This document shows positions 48,373-57,093 of a DNA stretch of 64,000 nt, piece after piece. Numbering within the stretch: position 1 is the first letter of the stretch; each line of letters opens with the position of its first letter. The DNA is taken from positions 1-64,000 of the forward strand of contig NZ_PSTT01000009.1 in assembly GCF_002931235.1 (NCBI RefSeq), given 5' to 3'. The DNA comes from Subtercola sp. Z020. Its GTDB lineage: Bacteria > Actinomycetota > Actinomycetes > Actinomycetales > Microbacteriaceae. Under the pieces are notes generated by a model that made no database searches, was not told the origin of the DNA, and was given only the letters and a program-made list of their open reading frames with translations. Position numbers and translations under genes: made by a program.

Positions 48373-49749
48373 ATGCCTGAGTGGTACACCCTGGGCGTCG
48401 TCGCACTCGCGATAGCGGCCGTCGTCGTCGTCATCGTGCGGTTCCGCGTCAATCCGGTGATCGCGCTGGCACTCGGCGCGGCTGCGATCGGCCTGCTCAC
48501 CGGGCTCGGCCCCGTCGGCACCGTCTCGGCCATGACCCAGGGTTTCGGCGACGTGATGATGGATGCCGGCATCCTGATCGGTTGGGGCGTGCTGATCGGC
48601 GCCATGCTGAACGAACTCGGTGCCATCACCCGGCTCGTCGAGAGCCTGATGCGCGTCTTCGGCCGGCGGGGCATCCCATACGCTCTCGGCCTGTCGCTCG
48701 CGACCTACCTGCAGACGGTCTTCGTCGACGTGCTGATCGTGATCGCGGCGCCCTTCGCCCGGCGCATCGCGCCGCGGCTCGGGCGGGCCGGCACCGGAAT
48801 CGTCAGCGTGACGTTCGCCGTCGGTCTCGAGATGGGGATCGTGATGATGGTGCCGGGGTTCGCCGCGGTCGCTCTGGCGGGGCTGCTCGGGGTGCCGCTG
48901 GGGGTGATGATGCTCGGTGGGTTCGCCGTGGTGGCGCCCACGGTCGTGCTCACCATCCTGCTGATGACGCTCTTCTTCCGTCTCGGTTTCTGGAACCCCG
49001 AGCGTGACGAGCAGGTGGTGGTGCGCGACGAGCCTGTCGCGGTGCACGACGACGAGGCGCCGAGGCCACCGACGGCCGGCGGCAGCGACCCCCGTGCGCG
49101 TTCGGAGCAACCGCTGCTGCTGCTCTTCGCGCCGATGCTGGTCGCCCTGGTGCTGATCGCCGGCCAGGCGGTTCTCTCCGTGGCCGGGGTCGAGATTCCC
49201 GTGATGCAGTTCCTCGGCAGCCCGGTCATCGCCCTGCTGCTCGCCGTGATCGCGACCGGACTCGTCGGCCGGGCCGCCGTCGGCACCACGCGCATCGAGA
49301 AGGCGGTGGTGAAGGGCTTCCAGGATGGCGGCCAGATCTTTCTGCTGACGGGCATCGGCGGTTCGCTGGCCGCGGTCATCGCGAAGGGCGACCTCGGAGC
49401 GGTGCTGCAGGGCTACTTCTCCGCGACGGCGTTCGCCCCCCTTCTGCTGGTCTGGGCCATGGCGGCGGTGCTGCACATCGCGGTCGGTTCGGTGACCCTG
49501 TCGGCCATCACGGCTGCGGGCATCATCGCGCCCGTCGCCACCACCATGGGGCTCGACCCCCTGCTGGTCGCGCTGGCCGCCGGGTCGGGTGCGCTGTTCT
49601 GCATCCATGTGACCTCGAACACGTTCTGGCTCCTGCAGAGCTTTCTCGACCAGTCGGTGCGGGGCGCTCTGAAGACCGTGACCGTCGGCGTCTCGCTGGC
49701 TTCGGTCATCGCGCTCGGCATGACGCTCGTGGTCTCACTGGTCATCTGA
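48373..49749 (+). CDS. GntP-type gluconate:H+ symporter family permease
   Basis: This 458-residue membrane protein has about 12-13 helices in two halves separated by a charged loop (about 215-255, NPERDEQVVVRDEPVAVHDDEAPRPP). GntP-family features include RFRVNPVIALALGAAAIGL, GLSLATYLQTVFVDVLIVI, and the C-terminal VGSVTLSAITAAGIIAPVATTMG and HVTSNTFWLLQSFLDQSVR. It probably imports gluconate or a related hydroxy-acid with protons. There is no adjacent kinase or dehydratase. A decayed LysR C-terminus follows, suggesting that a local regulator was lost. Confidence 0.88.
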   Translation: MPEWYTLGVVALAIAAVVVVIVRFRVNPVIALALGAAAIGLLTGLGPVGTVSAMTQGFGDVMMDAGILIGWGVLIGAMLNELGAITRLVESLMRVFGRRGIPYALGLSLATYLQTVFVDVLIVIAAPFARRIAPRLGRAGTGIVSVTFAVGLEMGIVMMVPGFAAVALAGLLGVPLGVMMLGGFAVVAPTVVLTILLMTLFFRLGFWNPERDEQVVVRDEPVAVHDDEAPRPPTAGGSDPRARSEQPLLLLFAPMLVALVLIAGQAVLSVAGVEIPVMQFLGSPVIALLLAVIATGLVGRAAVGTTRIEKAVVKGFQDGGQIFLLTGIGGSLAAVIAKGDLGAVLQGYFSATAFAPLLLVWAMAAVLHIAVGSVTLSAITAAGIIAPVATTMGLDPLLVALAAGSGALFCIHVTSNTFWLLQSFLDQSVRGALKTVTVGVSLASVIALGMTLVVSLVI

Positions 49750-49797
49750 GCGTGCCCCCGCCGGTGGTCGCCCGCCGACCGGCAGGGGGGCCGGGGT

Positions 49798-49938
49798 GTG
49801 CCGCTGCGAATGCACACGGTGCCCGTCGAACTGCCGTCGGCCACGGTGGAACAGCGCTGGCATCGACGCGCCGACACCGATCCCGCGTCGCTGTGGTTGC
49901 GGGGTGCGCTCGCCCGCACCGTCGGAGCCTCGATGACC
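49798..49938 (+). pseudogene. Remnant of a LysR regulator C-terminus
   Basis: The frame starting near 49798 reads VPLRMHTVPVELPSATVEQR, then WHRRADTDPASLWLRGALARTV. This matches the last 40 or so residues of many LysR effector domains (lplP..lp....WHrR...Dpah.WLR). No DNA-binding or sensor part precedes it; GntP ends 48 bases upstream. The frame then runs into a 9-base tandem repeat. I infer decay or a deletion that left only the gene end. Confidence 0.5.
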
Positions 49939-49940
49939 CC

Positions 49941-49980
49941 GACGCCCCCGACGCCCCCGGAGCCCCCGACGCCCTCGACG
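49941..49980. repeat. Tandem 9-base repeat GACGCCCCC
   Basis: About four copies (two perfect GACGCCCCC, then GGAGCCCCC and GACGCCCTC) lie between the LysR remnant and the DUF1349 gene. If translated in the remnant's frame it gives a TPP-type repeat. Confidence 0.75.
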
Positions 49981-50024
49981 ACTGAGACACTGGACGGGCA
50001 CGTCTCGCCGAAGGGAACCCGACC

Positions 50025-50621
50025 ATGACCGACATCGACTGGTCCGCCGGTGAGTGGAGTACCGCACCCGCTCACGTACAGGTCGCCGACGACGGGATGC
50101 GCGTCAGCGCTGTGGAGGGCAGCGACGCCTGGCGTATCACGTCGTACGGTTTCATCCACGACAACGCCCATGCTCTGCTGGCGCCCCTGCAGCAGTCCAC
50201 GGCGGTCGAGGTGTCGTTCGAGCTCGACTTCTCCGAGCAGTTCGATCAGGCGGGCGTCTTCCTCCGGGTCGACGATTCGACCTGGATCAAGGCCGGCGTC
50301 GAGGTCAGCGACGGTGTGGCGAGCCTCGGCGCCGTCGTCACCCGCGGCGAATCCGACTGGTCGCTCGGGCCCGTCTTCGGCTGGGCCGGCCGCACCGTCA
50401 CGGTGCGGGCAAGCCGGTCGGGAGACGCGGTGACGGTTCGTGCCCGGGTCGACGACGAAGAGTGGCGGCTGGTTCGCGTGGCGCCCCTCAGCCCCGAGGC
50501 CACGGTCACGGCCGGGCCGTTCTGCTGCGCTCCGTCACGGTCGGGCCTCGTGGTGCACTTCACGTCGTGGCGTACGACAGAAGCCGACGCCAGCCTGCAC
50601 CCCGAACCGCCTGTCGCCTGA
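50025..50621 (+). CDS. DUF1349 family protein (concanavalin-like fold)
   Basis: This 198-residue soluble protein matches DUF1349/YesU-like proteins: WSAGEWSTAPAHVQ, FSEQFDQAGVFLRVDDSTWIKAGVEVSDGVASLGAVVTR (cut here for length) and a C-terminal VTAGPFCCAPSRSGLVVHFTSW. The fold is a concanavalin/jelly-roll sandwich that may bind sugars. No catalytic residues are established. There is no signal peptide, so it is cytoplasmic. GAAGGGAACCC precedes the ATG. Convergent with the diguanylate cyclase gene after 19 bases. Confidence 0.88.
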   Translation: MTDIDWSAGEWSTAPAHVQVADDGMRVSAVEGSDAWRITSYGFIHDNAHALLAPLQQSTAVEVSFELDFSEQFDQAGVFLRVDDSTWIKAGVEVSDGVASLGAVVTRGESDWSLGPVFGWAGRTVTVRASRSGDAVTVRARVDDEEWRLVRVAPLSPEATVTAGPFCCAPSRSGLVVHFTSWRTTEADASLHPEPPVA

Positions 50622-50640
50622 CCCTGAACGGCGCTGGGCG

Positions 50641-52065
50641 TCAGGCCACGACGATCGTCGCCCGATCCTTCCCGGCCCGTTTGGACTGGTACATGGCCTC
50701 GTCGGCGAGCGTGATGAGCGCCTCCGCGGTGGGCTTCTCCCGCGAGCTGTCCGGCCGATGGATGCTGACTCCCACGCTGGCAGAGACGTGGAGTCCCTCC
50801 TCGAGGGGCGTGTTCCGAACAGCCGAGCGCAGACGTTCGGCGATGTCCGCCAGGGACTGTTCGTCGGCATCCTCACAGATGAGCAGGAACTCGTCGCCGC
50901 CGAGCCGCCCCACCATGTCGCCGGAACGCACCGCCTGGTGGAGGCTCGTGCTGATGCGGCGCAGCGCGGTGTCGCCGGCGAGGTGGCCGAACCTGTCGTT
51001 GACCGACTTGAATCCGTCGAGGTCGATGAACAACAGGGCCACAGCCTGCTGGCTGGGGCGCGTCTCTGTGAGCAGGTGGTCGAGCCGCAGTTGCAGCGAG
51101 AGCCGGTTCGGCAGGCCGGTGAGAGTGTCGTGCAGTGACCGGTAGGAGATCAGCTCCCTCAGGCGGAGGCGCTGCAGAACGAGCACGGACTGCTCGGCGA
51201 GCGAATCCAGCAGGTCTACCGTCTGCGCATCGAGGCGGCGCGGCCTGCCGAAACTGAGGAGGATGACGCCGCCGGTCGCGCCGTCGTCGATCAGCGGAAC
51301 GATGGCCAGCGCCTCGATGCGGGCGGCCCGCAGCTCGGCGACCGCAGACGGGAAGCGCATCCGGAGCTCAGCCGAGTTCGGCAGCACCTGGGTTCCGCCC
51401 GACGGCGACGTGCTGCCGGTCGCTGCCGCCTCGGCGCCCTCGTCGAGCCACGCGAGCAGAGCTGTCTCGGCGAGCGGCCGGGGGGCACCCGCGGTTGCTC
51501 GGGCGGTGAAGCTCCCGTCGGGCGCACGCAGGTGCACGCTGACGACGGTGGCGTCTGTGGCACCGCGCACCGCCTCGGCGAGAGCTTCTGTGACCTCCCC
51601 TTCGCTGGCGGCCGCCCCGAATGCCGTGGTCGCCGTCTGCAGGATTCTGACCCTCGTCTCCGACCGCTCCGCGACGCGGCGTGCGGCGAGCAGTTCCCGC
51701 TCGTAGTGCCGCCGCACGGTTGCGTCGAAGACGGCGAGCAGAAGGGTGCCGCCGTCCCGATCGGCGTCGACGACGGCATTCACGAAGACCGAGAGGGTCT
51801 TCCCGTCAGCGAGCTGGAGGTCGAAGGCGACTTCGCTGGCACGGCCGTGCGCACTCAGTTGCTGCAGGAAACCAGTCTCGAAGTAGAGCCTGCTGCCCGG
51901 TGCCAGCACCGCCGTGAGGTGCTGGCCGACGACCTGGTCGCGCATCCTGCCGACCATGGCCAGGAAGGTGTCATTCGCCGTCGTGATGTCGCCCCGGGTC
52001 GTGGCGGAGATCAGCCCGCACGGAACCAGATCGAACAGGTCCCTCGGCTGCACACCCGGGCTCAT
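50641..52065 (-). CDS. PAS-GAF-GGDEF diguanylate cyclase coupled to an RsbQ-like hydrolase
   Basis: This 474-residue soluble protein has a PAS domain (about 8-120, LFDLVPCGLISATTRGDI, ANDTFLAMVGR), a GAF domain (about 140-295) and a GGDEF domain (about 310-474). The active site is GGDEF at 389-393 and the allosteric inhibition site RSGD at 380-383, five residues upstream, so an active, product-inhibited c-di-GMP synthase is predicted. It has no transmembrane segment. The ATG overlaps the stop of the RsbQ-like hydrolase by 4 bases. In B. subtilis, RsbQ activates the PAS protein RsbP; here the PAS output is a cyclase instead of a phosphatase. Confidence 0.93.
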   Translation of the reverse strand: MSPGVQPRDLFDLVPCGLISATTRGDITTANDTFLAMVGRMRDQVVGQHLTAVLAPGSRLYFETGFLQQLSAHGRASEVAFDLQLADGKTLSVFVNAVVDADRDGGTLLLAVFDATVRRHYERELLAARRVAERSETRVRILQTATTAFGAAASEGEVTEALAEAVRGATDATVVSVHLRAPDGSFTARATAGAPRPLAETALLAWLDEGAEAAATGSTSPSGGTQVLPNSAELRMRFPSAVAELRAARIEALAIVPLIDDGATGGVILLSFGRPRRLDAQTVDLLDSLAEQSVLVLQRLRLRELISYRSLHDTLTGLPNRLSLQLRLDHLLTETRPSQQAVALLFIDLDGFKSVNDRFGHLAGDTALRRISTSLHQAVRSGDMVGRLGGDEFLLICEDADEQSLADIAERLRSAVRNTPLEEGLHVSASVGVSIHRPDSSREKPTAEALITLADEAMYQSKRAGKDRATIVVA

Positions 52066-52883
52066 CGTACGAAGCTTCGGATGGCCGTGACCAGCTTCTG
52101 GGGGTCGGAGAGGTGCACGTAGTGGCCGTTGGCTTCGAGCACCACCAGACTGCTGTCGGGAATCTCGCTGCGCAGGAACTGTCCAGCCACGACCGGCGCC
52201 ACGATGTCGTTCGTCGACTGCACGACGAGAGTGGGTGTCGAGACCCTGCTGAGCTCCTGGCGGAGGTCGGAGAGAAAGGTCACCCTTGCGAACTGGCGCG
52301 CCACCGACGGGTCGGCCCTCGTGAAGCTGTCGAGGAGTTCGGCCGCCAGTTCGGGGCGGTCGGCGTTGCCCATGAACACCGGGGCCATCGTCGACGCCCA
52401 GGCGAGGTAGTTCGCGTCGAGGGAGTCGAGGAGGGCGTCGACGTCGTCGGCCTCGAAGCCGCCGATGTACTCGCCGTCATTGACGTATCGCGCTGAGCCG
52501 CCGACCAGCACCAAGCCGCGGAACAGTTCCGGCTCGGCGATCGCTGCGAGGCATCCGATCATCGCGCCGACGGAATGACCGACGTACACGACCTCGCTCA
52601 ACCCGAGTGCGTGGCCGATCTCCAGCAGATCGTCGGCGTACCCGTGCAGCGAGTCGTACTTGCCGCGGTCGTAGGCGCGCGGGTCGGAGCCGCCCGAACC
52701 GACGTGGTCGAAGAGCACCACCCGGTGGTCGTCGGCGAATGCGGGGGCCACCAGCCGCCACATCGCCAGGCTCGACCCGTATCCGTGCCCGAACACGATG
52801 GCCGGGGCGCCCTCGTCACCCTGCACCGTGACGTTGTTGCGCCGGATCACCGCATCCGCCTGCTCGAACGGTGCATAGGTCAC
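52062..52883 (-). CDS. RsbQ-like alpha/beta hydrolase (KAI2/D14-type fold)
   Basis: This 273-residue protein closely follows RsbQ along its length: IVFGHGYGSSLAMWRLVAPAF, FDHVGSGGSDPRAYD, VYVGHSVGAMIGCLA, DPSVARQFARVTF, and EANGHYVHLSDPQ. The catalytic triad is Ser104, Asp226, His254. The four-helix lid lies between strands 6 and 7. RsbQ and the plant receptors KAI2/D14 use this fold to sense small molecules rather than for metabolism. GTG at 52883 with GGGGAGG 7 bases upstream is preferred over an ATG at 52913. Upstream of, and overlapping, the PAS-GAF-GGDEF gene: a two-gene signalling operon. Confidence 0.9.
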   Translation of the reverse strand: MTYAPFEQADAVIRRNNVTVQGDEGAPAIVFGHGYGSSLAMWRLVAPAFADDHRVVLFDHVGSGGSDPRAYDRGKYDSLHGYADDLLEIGHALGLSEVVYVGHSVGAMIGCLAAIAEPELFRGLVLVGGSARYVNDGEYIGGFEADDVDALLDSLDANYLAWASTMAPVFMGNADRPELAAELLDSFTRADPSVARQFARVTFLSDLRQELSRVSTPTLVVQSTNDIVAPVVAGQFLRSEIPDSSLVVLEANGHYVHLSDPQKLVTAIRSFVR

Positions 52884-53027
52884 AGTGAAGCCTCCCCAGA
52901 TAGCTTTCTCCACAGGCTACCGCCAGAGGGGGAGTTATCTCCTGATCTGCACAGGGCCGGGTAGAGTGACCGCTGAGAGCGGGATCGGTGTCGAAGGCCG
53001 CGGGGGCCCTCGAGCAATGGGGGAACC

Positions 53028-54122
53028 GTGGATGAGAACCGACGCCCCGGCGAGGAGTCGCTGGGGGCCGAGCACCGGGTGCTGCAGTCGTGGGTCGCCC
53101 GCGAGCACCCGAGCCTCCCCTTCGCAACGGATTCGCTGCAGAGCTTCGACAGCGCGCTTGCACGACTTCTGCCCGGAATCGACGGCCTCGTGCTTGTTCC
53201 GATCGATGAGCCGCACGCGTTCGTGGCCTGGTGCCGGCGCGGGTCCGGGGCGTGGAAGGAGATCGCGCCGGGCGACCGCATCGAGTCGGGCCCGGGCGAC
53301 CGCATCGAGTCGGGCCCGGGCGACCGGATCGGGTCGGTCGAGCCGCCGCTGGGCGAGAGCGGCATCCACGCCGCCGCGCTCCGGAGTGGCATCTCCGCCG
53401 GGGAGCTGGTGCTGCACTACCAGCCCGTCGTGCGCATCTCGGAGGGCAAGACGCTCGGTGTCGAGGCGCTCGTCCGCTGGAACAGCGCCGAGTTCGGGCT
53501 GGTACCGCCCGACGACTTCATCCCGCTGGCCGAACTCACCGGGCTCATCGTGCCGCTCGGCAGGTGGGTGATCGCCGAAGCGATCTCCCAGCTCGGCGAA
53601 TGGAAGCGTGGGGGAGTGGTCGACGACGATTTCGGCATGGCCATCAACCTCTCGCCCGGCCAGCTGCTCGACGGCGACCTCGCCGCCCTGCTCGACGCGG
53701 CCTGCGAGAAGGCCGGGGTGATCCCGCCCGACGTCATGCTCGAGATCACCGAGGGCCTGCTGGTGGCGGAGGGCTCTGCCATGTCGGAGACGCTGACGAG
53801 GCTGTCGGATGCCGGCTACCTGCTGTCGATCGACGACTTCGGTACGGGGCATGCGTCGCTCTCCTACCTCCGCTACCTGCCCACGTCGCAGCTCAAGCTC
53901 GACATGTCGTTCATCAGGGGGCTCCCCTCGAACGCCCACGACGTGGCGCTCGTCACCGCGCTCGTCGGCCTGGCGCACGAGTTCGGCATGACGTGCGTGG
54001 CCGAGGGGGTCGAGACGCCCGAGCAGCTCGCCTGCCTGACCAAGCTCGGCTGCGACCTCGCCCAGGGGTACCTGCTCGGCAGGCCCGAGCCCGCCAGTCG
54101 GCTCGACCTCGGCCGGGTCTAG
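53028..54122 (+). CDS. Stand-alone EAL c-di-GMP phosphodiesterase
   Basis: This 364-residue protein has residues 1-80 with no recognised domain, a repeated acidic/Gly linker (80-103) and an EAL domain (about 118-360). Catalytic signatures are complete: VEALVRW (EAL at 146-148), AINLSPGQL, EITEGLL, SIDDFGTGHASLSYL, KLDMSFI and AEGVETPEQ. It is therefore expected to degrade c-di-GMP to pGpG. No GGDEF domain. It is divergent from the RsbQ-cyclase operon over 144 bases, so both could be controlled together to set the c-di-GMP level. The start is GTG 53028. Confidence 0.92.
   Translation: MDENRRPGEESLGAEHRVLQSWVAREHPSLPFATDSLQSFDSALARLLPGIDGLVLVPIDEPHAFVAWCRRGSGAWKEIAPGDRIESGPGDRIESGPGDRIGSVEPPLGESGIHAAALRSGISAGELVLHYQPVVRISEGKTLGVEALVRWNSAEFGLVPPDDFIPLAELTGLIVPLGRWVIAEAISQLGEWKRGGVVDDDFGMAINLSPGQLLDGDLAALLDAACEKAGVIPPDVMLEITEGLLVAEGSAMSETLTRLSDAGYLLSIDDFGTGHASLSYLRYLPTSQLKLDMSFIRGLPSNAHDVALVTALVGLAHEFGMTCVAEGVETPEQLACLTKLGCDLAQGYLLGRPEPASRLDLGRV
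53270..53337 (+). repeat. In-frame 24-base tandem repeat inside the EAL gene
   Basis: Two full copies and one partial copy of a 24-base unit encode GPGDRIES repeated. The unit length keeps the frame, so copy number can change the linker between the N-terminal region and the EAL domain without destroying the gene. Confidence 0.9.
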
Positions 54123-54128
54123 CCCGTC

Positions 54129-56999
54129 ATGATCGACTCGGCCCGGTTGGCGCCTCCTGCGCGCGATCTCTCCGACAGGGAGGAACTCGCCGCCCTGCTC
54201 CGCGAGTCGGTGTCGGGTCCTGTCGAGACGGGGAACCGCAGGCGCGCCGAATACTCCACCGACGCGTCGAACTACCGGGTCGTTCCCGAGATCGTCGTCT
54301 TTCCCCGCGACGTGGACGACGTGCTGGCGGTCGTCGAGGTGGCGCGGTCGACGTCGACGCCCCTCACCTCGCGCGGGGGAGGCACGTCGGTCGCGGGCAA
54401 CTCCATCGGCCCGGGAATCGTCATGGATCTGTCCCGCTCGGTCAACCGCATCACCGACCTCGACGTCGAGGGTCGCACCGCGAGGGTGGAACCCGGCGTG
54501 GTTCTCGGGTCGTTGCAACGGGCGGCCGCGCCCCACGGGCTGCGCTTCGGACCCGACCCTTCCACCTGGGCTCGTGCGACGCTGGGCGGGATGATCGGCA
54601 ACAACGCCTGCGGATCGCACTCCCTGCAGTTCGGCCGAACGGCCGAGAACGTGCTCGAACTCGATGTGGTCGACGGACGGGGCCGGCGGTTCGTCGCGCA
54701 GAACGGCTCGCTCTCCCCCGTGCCGGGGCTCGAGGAGCTCGTTTCAGCGAATCTCGCCACCCTGCGAACCGAACTCGGCCGGTTCGGTCGCCAGGTTTCG
54801 GGCTACTCCCTCGAACACCTGCTGCCCGAGCACGGCGGCAACCTGGCGAAGGCACTCGTGGGCACAGAGGGTTCCTGCGTCGTGGTGCTGGGTGCGACGC
54901 TCCGCCTGGTCGATGTACCGGCCGCCCCGGTGCTCGTCGTTCTCGGTTACCCCAGCATGCACGCCGCCGCCGATGCCGTTCCCGCACTGCTCGCGCACCG
55001 CCCGCGAGCGATCGAGGGGCTGGATGCGCGCCTCGTCGACGCGGTGCGCCGGCAGAGCGGGTCTCGCGCGGTGGACCAGCTGCCCGACGGCGCAGGCTGG
55101 CTGCTCGTCGAGGTCGCCGGCAGCGACCTCGACGAGGCGCTGAGTCTCGCGGCCCGGGTCGCCGCCGACTCCGCAGCGATCTCCCACCGCATCATGGCCC
55201 CGGGGCCCGACACCCGTGCGATCTGGCGCATCAGGGAAGACGGTGCGGGTCTCGCCGGGCGCACTCCGGCAGGCAACCAGGCGTGGCCCGGATTCGAAGA
55301 CGCCGCCGTGCCTCCCGAACATCTCGGCGCCTACCTGCGCGACTTCGACCTCCTGCTGGAGGACTACGGCGTCGAGGGGATGCCGTACGGCCACTTCGGC
55401 GATGGCTGCCTGCATGTGCGACTCGATGTTCCCCTCGAGCACGACGGGTCGACGCTGAACGACTTCATGAGGGACGCCGCGCAGTTGGTCGCCGGATACG
55501 GTGGATCGCTCTCGGGCGAGCACGGCGACGGCCGAGCGCGCAGCGAGTTGCTCGAGCTCATGTACTCACCCGCAGCCCTCGCCGCCTTCGGCGAGTTCAA
55601 GGCGATCTTCGACCCGCAGGATCTGCTAAACCCCGGCATCGTCGTGCGGCCCGCTCCGTTGATCAAAGATCTGCGCCGCCCGGCGGCGCTGCCGCTGCTC
55701 TCGGTGAACGGCCTGGCCTTCGCCCACGACGGGGGCGACCTCACGACGGCGGTGCACCGCTGCGTCGGGGTGGGCAGATGCCGGGCCGACAACACGGCAG
55801 ACGGCGGCTTCATGTGCCCGTCGTTCCTGGCGACCGCCGACGAGAAGGACTCGACGAGAGGGCGGGCCAGAGTTCTGCAGGAGATGGCGAACGGCTCGCT
55901 CATCCAGCGCGACTACCGTTCCCCAGAGGTTCACGACGCTCTCGACCTCTGCCTCTCGTGCAAGGCCTGTGCCAGCGACTGCCCGGCCGGCGTCGACATG
56001 GCGGCCTACAAGACCGAGGTTCTGTACCAGTCGTACAAGGGTCGAATCCGCCCCGCCGCCCACTATCTGCTGGGCTGGCTGCCGCGCTGGGCGAGACTCG
56101 CCTCTCCCTTCGCCCGGGTCGTCAATGCGGCGACATCGATTCGGTTCGTCGAGAAGCTGATCCTCAGAGCGGGAGGTATGGACAGGCGGCGGGCGATTCC
56201 GCGGTTCGCTGCGAAGTCGTTCTCGGCGCGGCGGCGCGCCCTGCCGCCCGCCGAGAGAGGCCGGCCGAAGGTCATGGTCTGGGTCGACTCGTTCAGCGAC
56301 AACTTCACGCCGTCGATCGCGGAATCCGTTCTCGCGACACTGGAGGCGGCCGGGTACGACGTTCTGCTGCCCGAACGACTGGTGTGCTGTGGCCTCACTT
56401 GGATCACGACCGGTCAGCTCGACGGGGCGCGGCGGCGTCTCTCCTCGGTGCTCGACGAGTTCGGGCCCTCCGCGCTGGCGGGCATCCCGATTCTCGGTCT
56501 CGAGCCGTCGTGCACGGCGGTTCTGCGATCAGACCTCGTGGAGTTGTTCCCCGACGACGACCGGGCGCTGGCGGTGGCCGGAGCGACGGTGACTCTCTCT
56601 GAGCTGCTCCGGTCGGGCGGCGCTCACGCGCCGGGAGCGGGCTGGCAGCCGCCCCGCCTCGATGGAGTGGAGGTCATCGTGCAGCCGCACTGCCACCAGC
56701 ATGCGGTCATGGGCTTCGCTGCCGATCGGGCCCTGCTGCAGAGCATGGGCGCCCGGGTGACGGAGCTGGCCGGATGCTGCGGACTGGCCGGCAACTTCGG
56801 AATGGAGCAGGGTCACTACGAGGTCTCGGTGGCGGTCGCTGAGAACTCCCTGCTGCCCGCACTCCGCGCGGCGGCGCCGCAGACGGTCTTCCTCGCCGAC
56901 GGATTCTCCTGTCGCACGCAGGCAGAACAGCTGGCAGGAGTGAAGGGCCTCCATCTGGCCGAGTTGCTCACCGGGTCGCTGGTCGCGGCTCAGAACTGA
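54129..56999 (+). CDS. FAD-binding and Fe-S-binding oxidoreductase (D-2-hydroxyacid dehydrogenase type)
   Basis: This 956-residue fusion has a PCMH-type FAD domain (about 50-230, TSRGGGTSVAGNSIGPG, GGMIGNNACGSHSLQFG), a FAD-linked oxidase C-terminal domain (about 250-500, PYGHFGDGCLHVRL, SGEHGDGRARSELL), a ferredoxin-like 2x[4Fe-4S] part (CVGVGRC...FMCPSF and CLSCKACASDCP), and two CCG (heterodisulfide-reductase-like) domains (VCCGLTW, AGCCGLAGNFG). The design matches membrane-associated D-lactate or D-2-hydroxyglutarate dehydrogenases that feed quinone. All binding motifs are present. It starts 6 bases after the EAL stop, so it may be co-transcribed with it. Confidence 0.93.
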   Translation: MIDSARLAPPARDLSDREELAALLRESVSGPVETGNRRRAEYSTDASNYRVVPEIVVFPRDVDDVLAVVEVARSTSTPLTSRGGGTSVAGNSIGPGIVMDLSRSVNRITDLDVEGRTARVEPGVVLGSLQRAAAPHGLRFGPDPSTWARATLGGMIGNNACGSHSLQFGRTAENVLELDVVDGRGRRFVAQNGSLSPVPGLEELVSANLATLRTELGRFGRQVSGYSLEHLLPEHGGNLAKALVGTEGSCVVVLGATLRLVDVPAAPVLVVLGYPSMHAAADAVPALLAHRPRAIEGLDARLVDAVRRQSGSRAVDQLPDGAGWLLVEVAGSDLDEALSLAARVAADSAAISHRIMAPGPDTRAIWRIREDGAGLAGRTPAGNQAWPGFEDAAVPPEHLGAYLRDFDLLLEDYGVEGMPYGHFGDGCLHVRLDVPLEHDGSTLNDFMRDAAQLVAGYGGSLSGEHGDGRARSELLELMYSPAALAAFGEFKAIFDPQDLLNPGIVVRPAPLIKDLRRPAALPLLSVNGLAFAHDGGDLTTAVHRCVGVGRCRADNTADGGFMCPSFLATADEKDSTRGRARVLQEMANGSLIQRDYRSPEVHDALDLCLSCKACASDCPAGVDMAAYKTEVLYQSYKGRIRPAAHYLLGWLPRWARLASPFARVVNAATSIRFVEKLILRAGGMDRRRAIPRFAAKSFSARRRALPPAERGRPKVMVWVDSFSDNFTPSIAESVLATLEAAGYDVLLPERLVCCGLTWITTGQLDGARRRLSSVLDEFGPSALAGIPILGLEPSCTAVLRSDLVELFPDDDRALAVAGATVTLSELLRSGGAHAPGAGWQPPRLDGVEVIVQPHCHQHAVMGFAADRALLQSMGARVTELAGCCGLAGNFGMEQGHYEVSVAVAENSLLPALRAAAPQTVFLADGFSCRTQAEQLAGVKGLHLAELLTGSLVAAQN

Positions 57000-57021
57000 G
57001 GTCGGGCGAGCGCCGCGAGCC

Positions 57022-57050
57022 GTGACAGATGTCACCCACGAAAGGTGACA
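57022..57050. promoter_or_regulatory. Overlapping dyads upstream of the ABC-2/two-component operon
   Basis: GTGACA-ga-TGTCAC (57022-57035) overlaps TGTCACC-cacgaaa-GGTGACA (57030-57050); both are perfect. They lie 44-72 bases before the ATPase ATG, where a NarL-type response regulator would activate. CACTCT, exactly 6 bases before the ATG, may be the -10 of a leaderless message. Confidence 0.6.
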
Positions 57051-57093
57051 GGCGGGCGAAGCCCACCGGGCCCGACCGGGCCACTCTGGAGTC

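Noticed and set aside
53231-56602. Plus-strand open frame of 1123 codons overlapping the EAL and FAD/Fe-S genes
   Set aside because: Arg/Ala/Gly-rich composition in the alternate frame; the overlapped genes show intact catalytic motifs.
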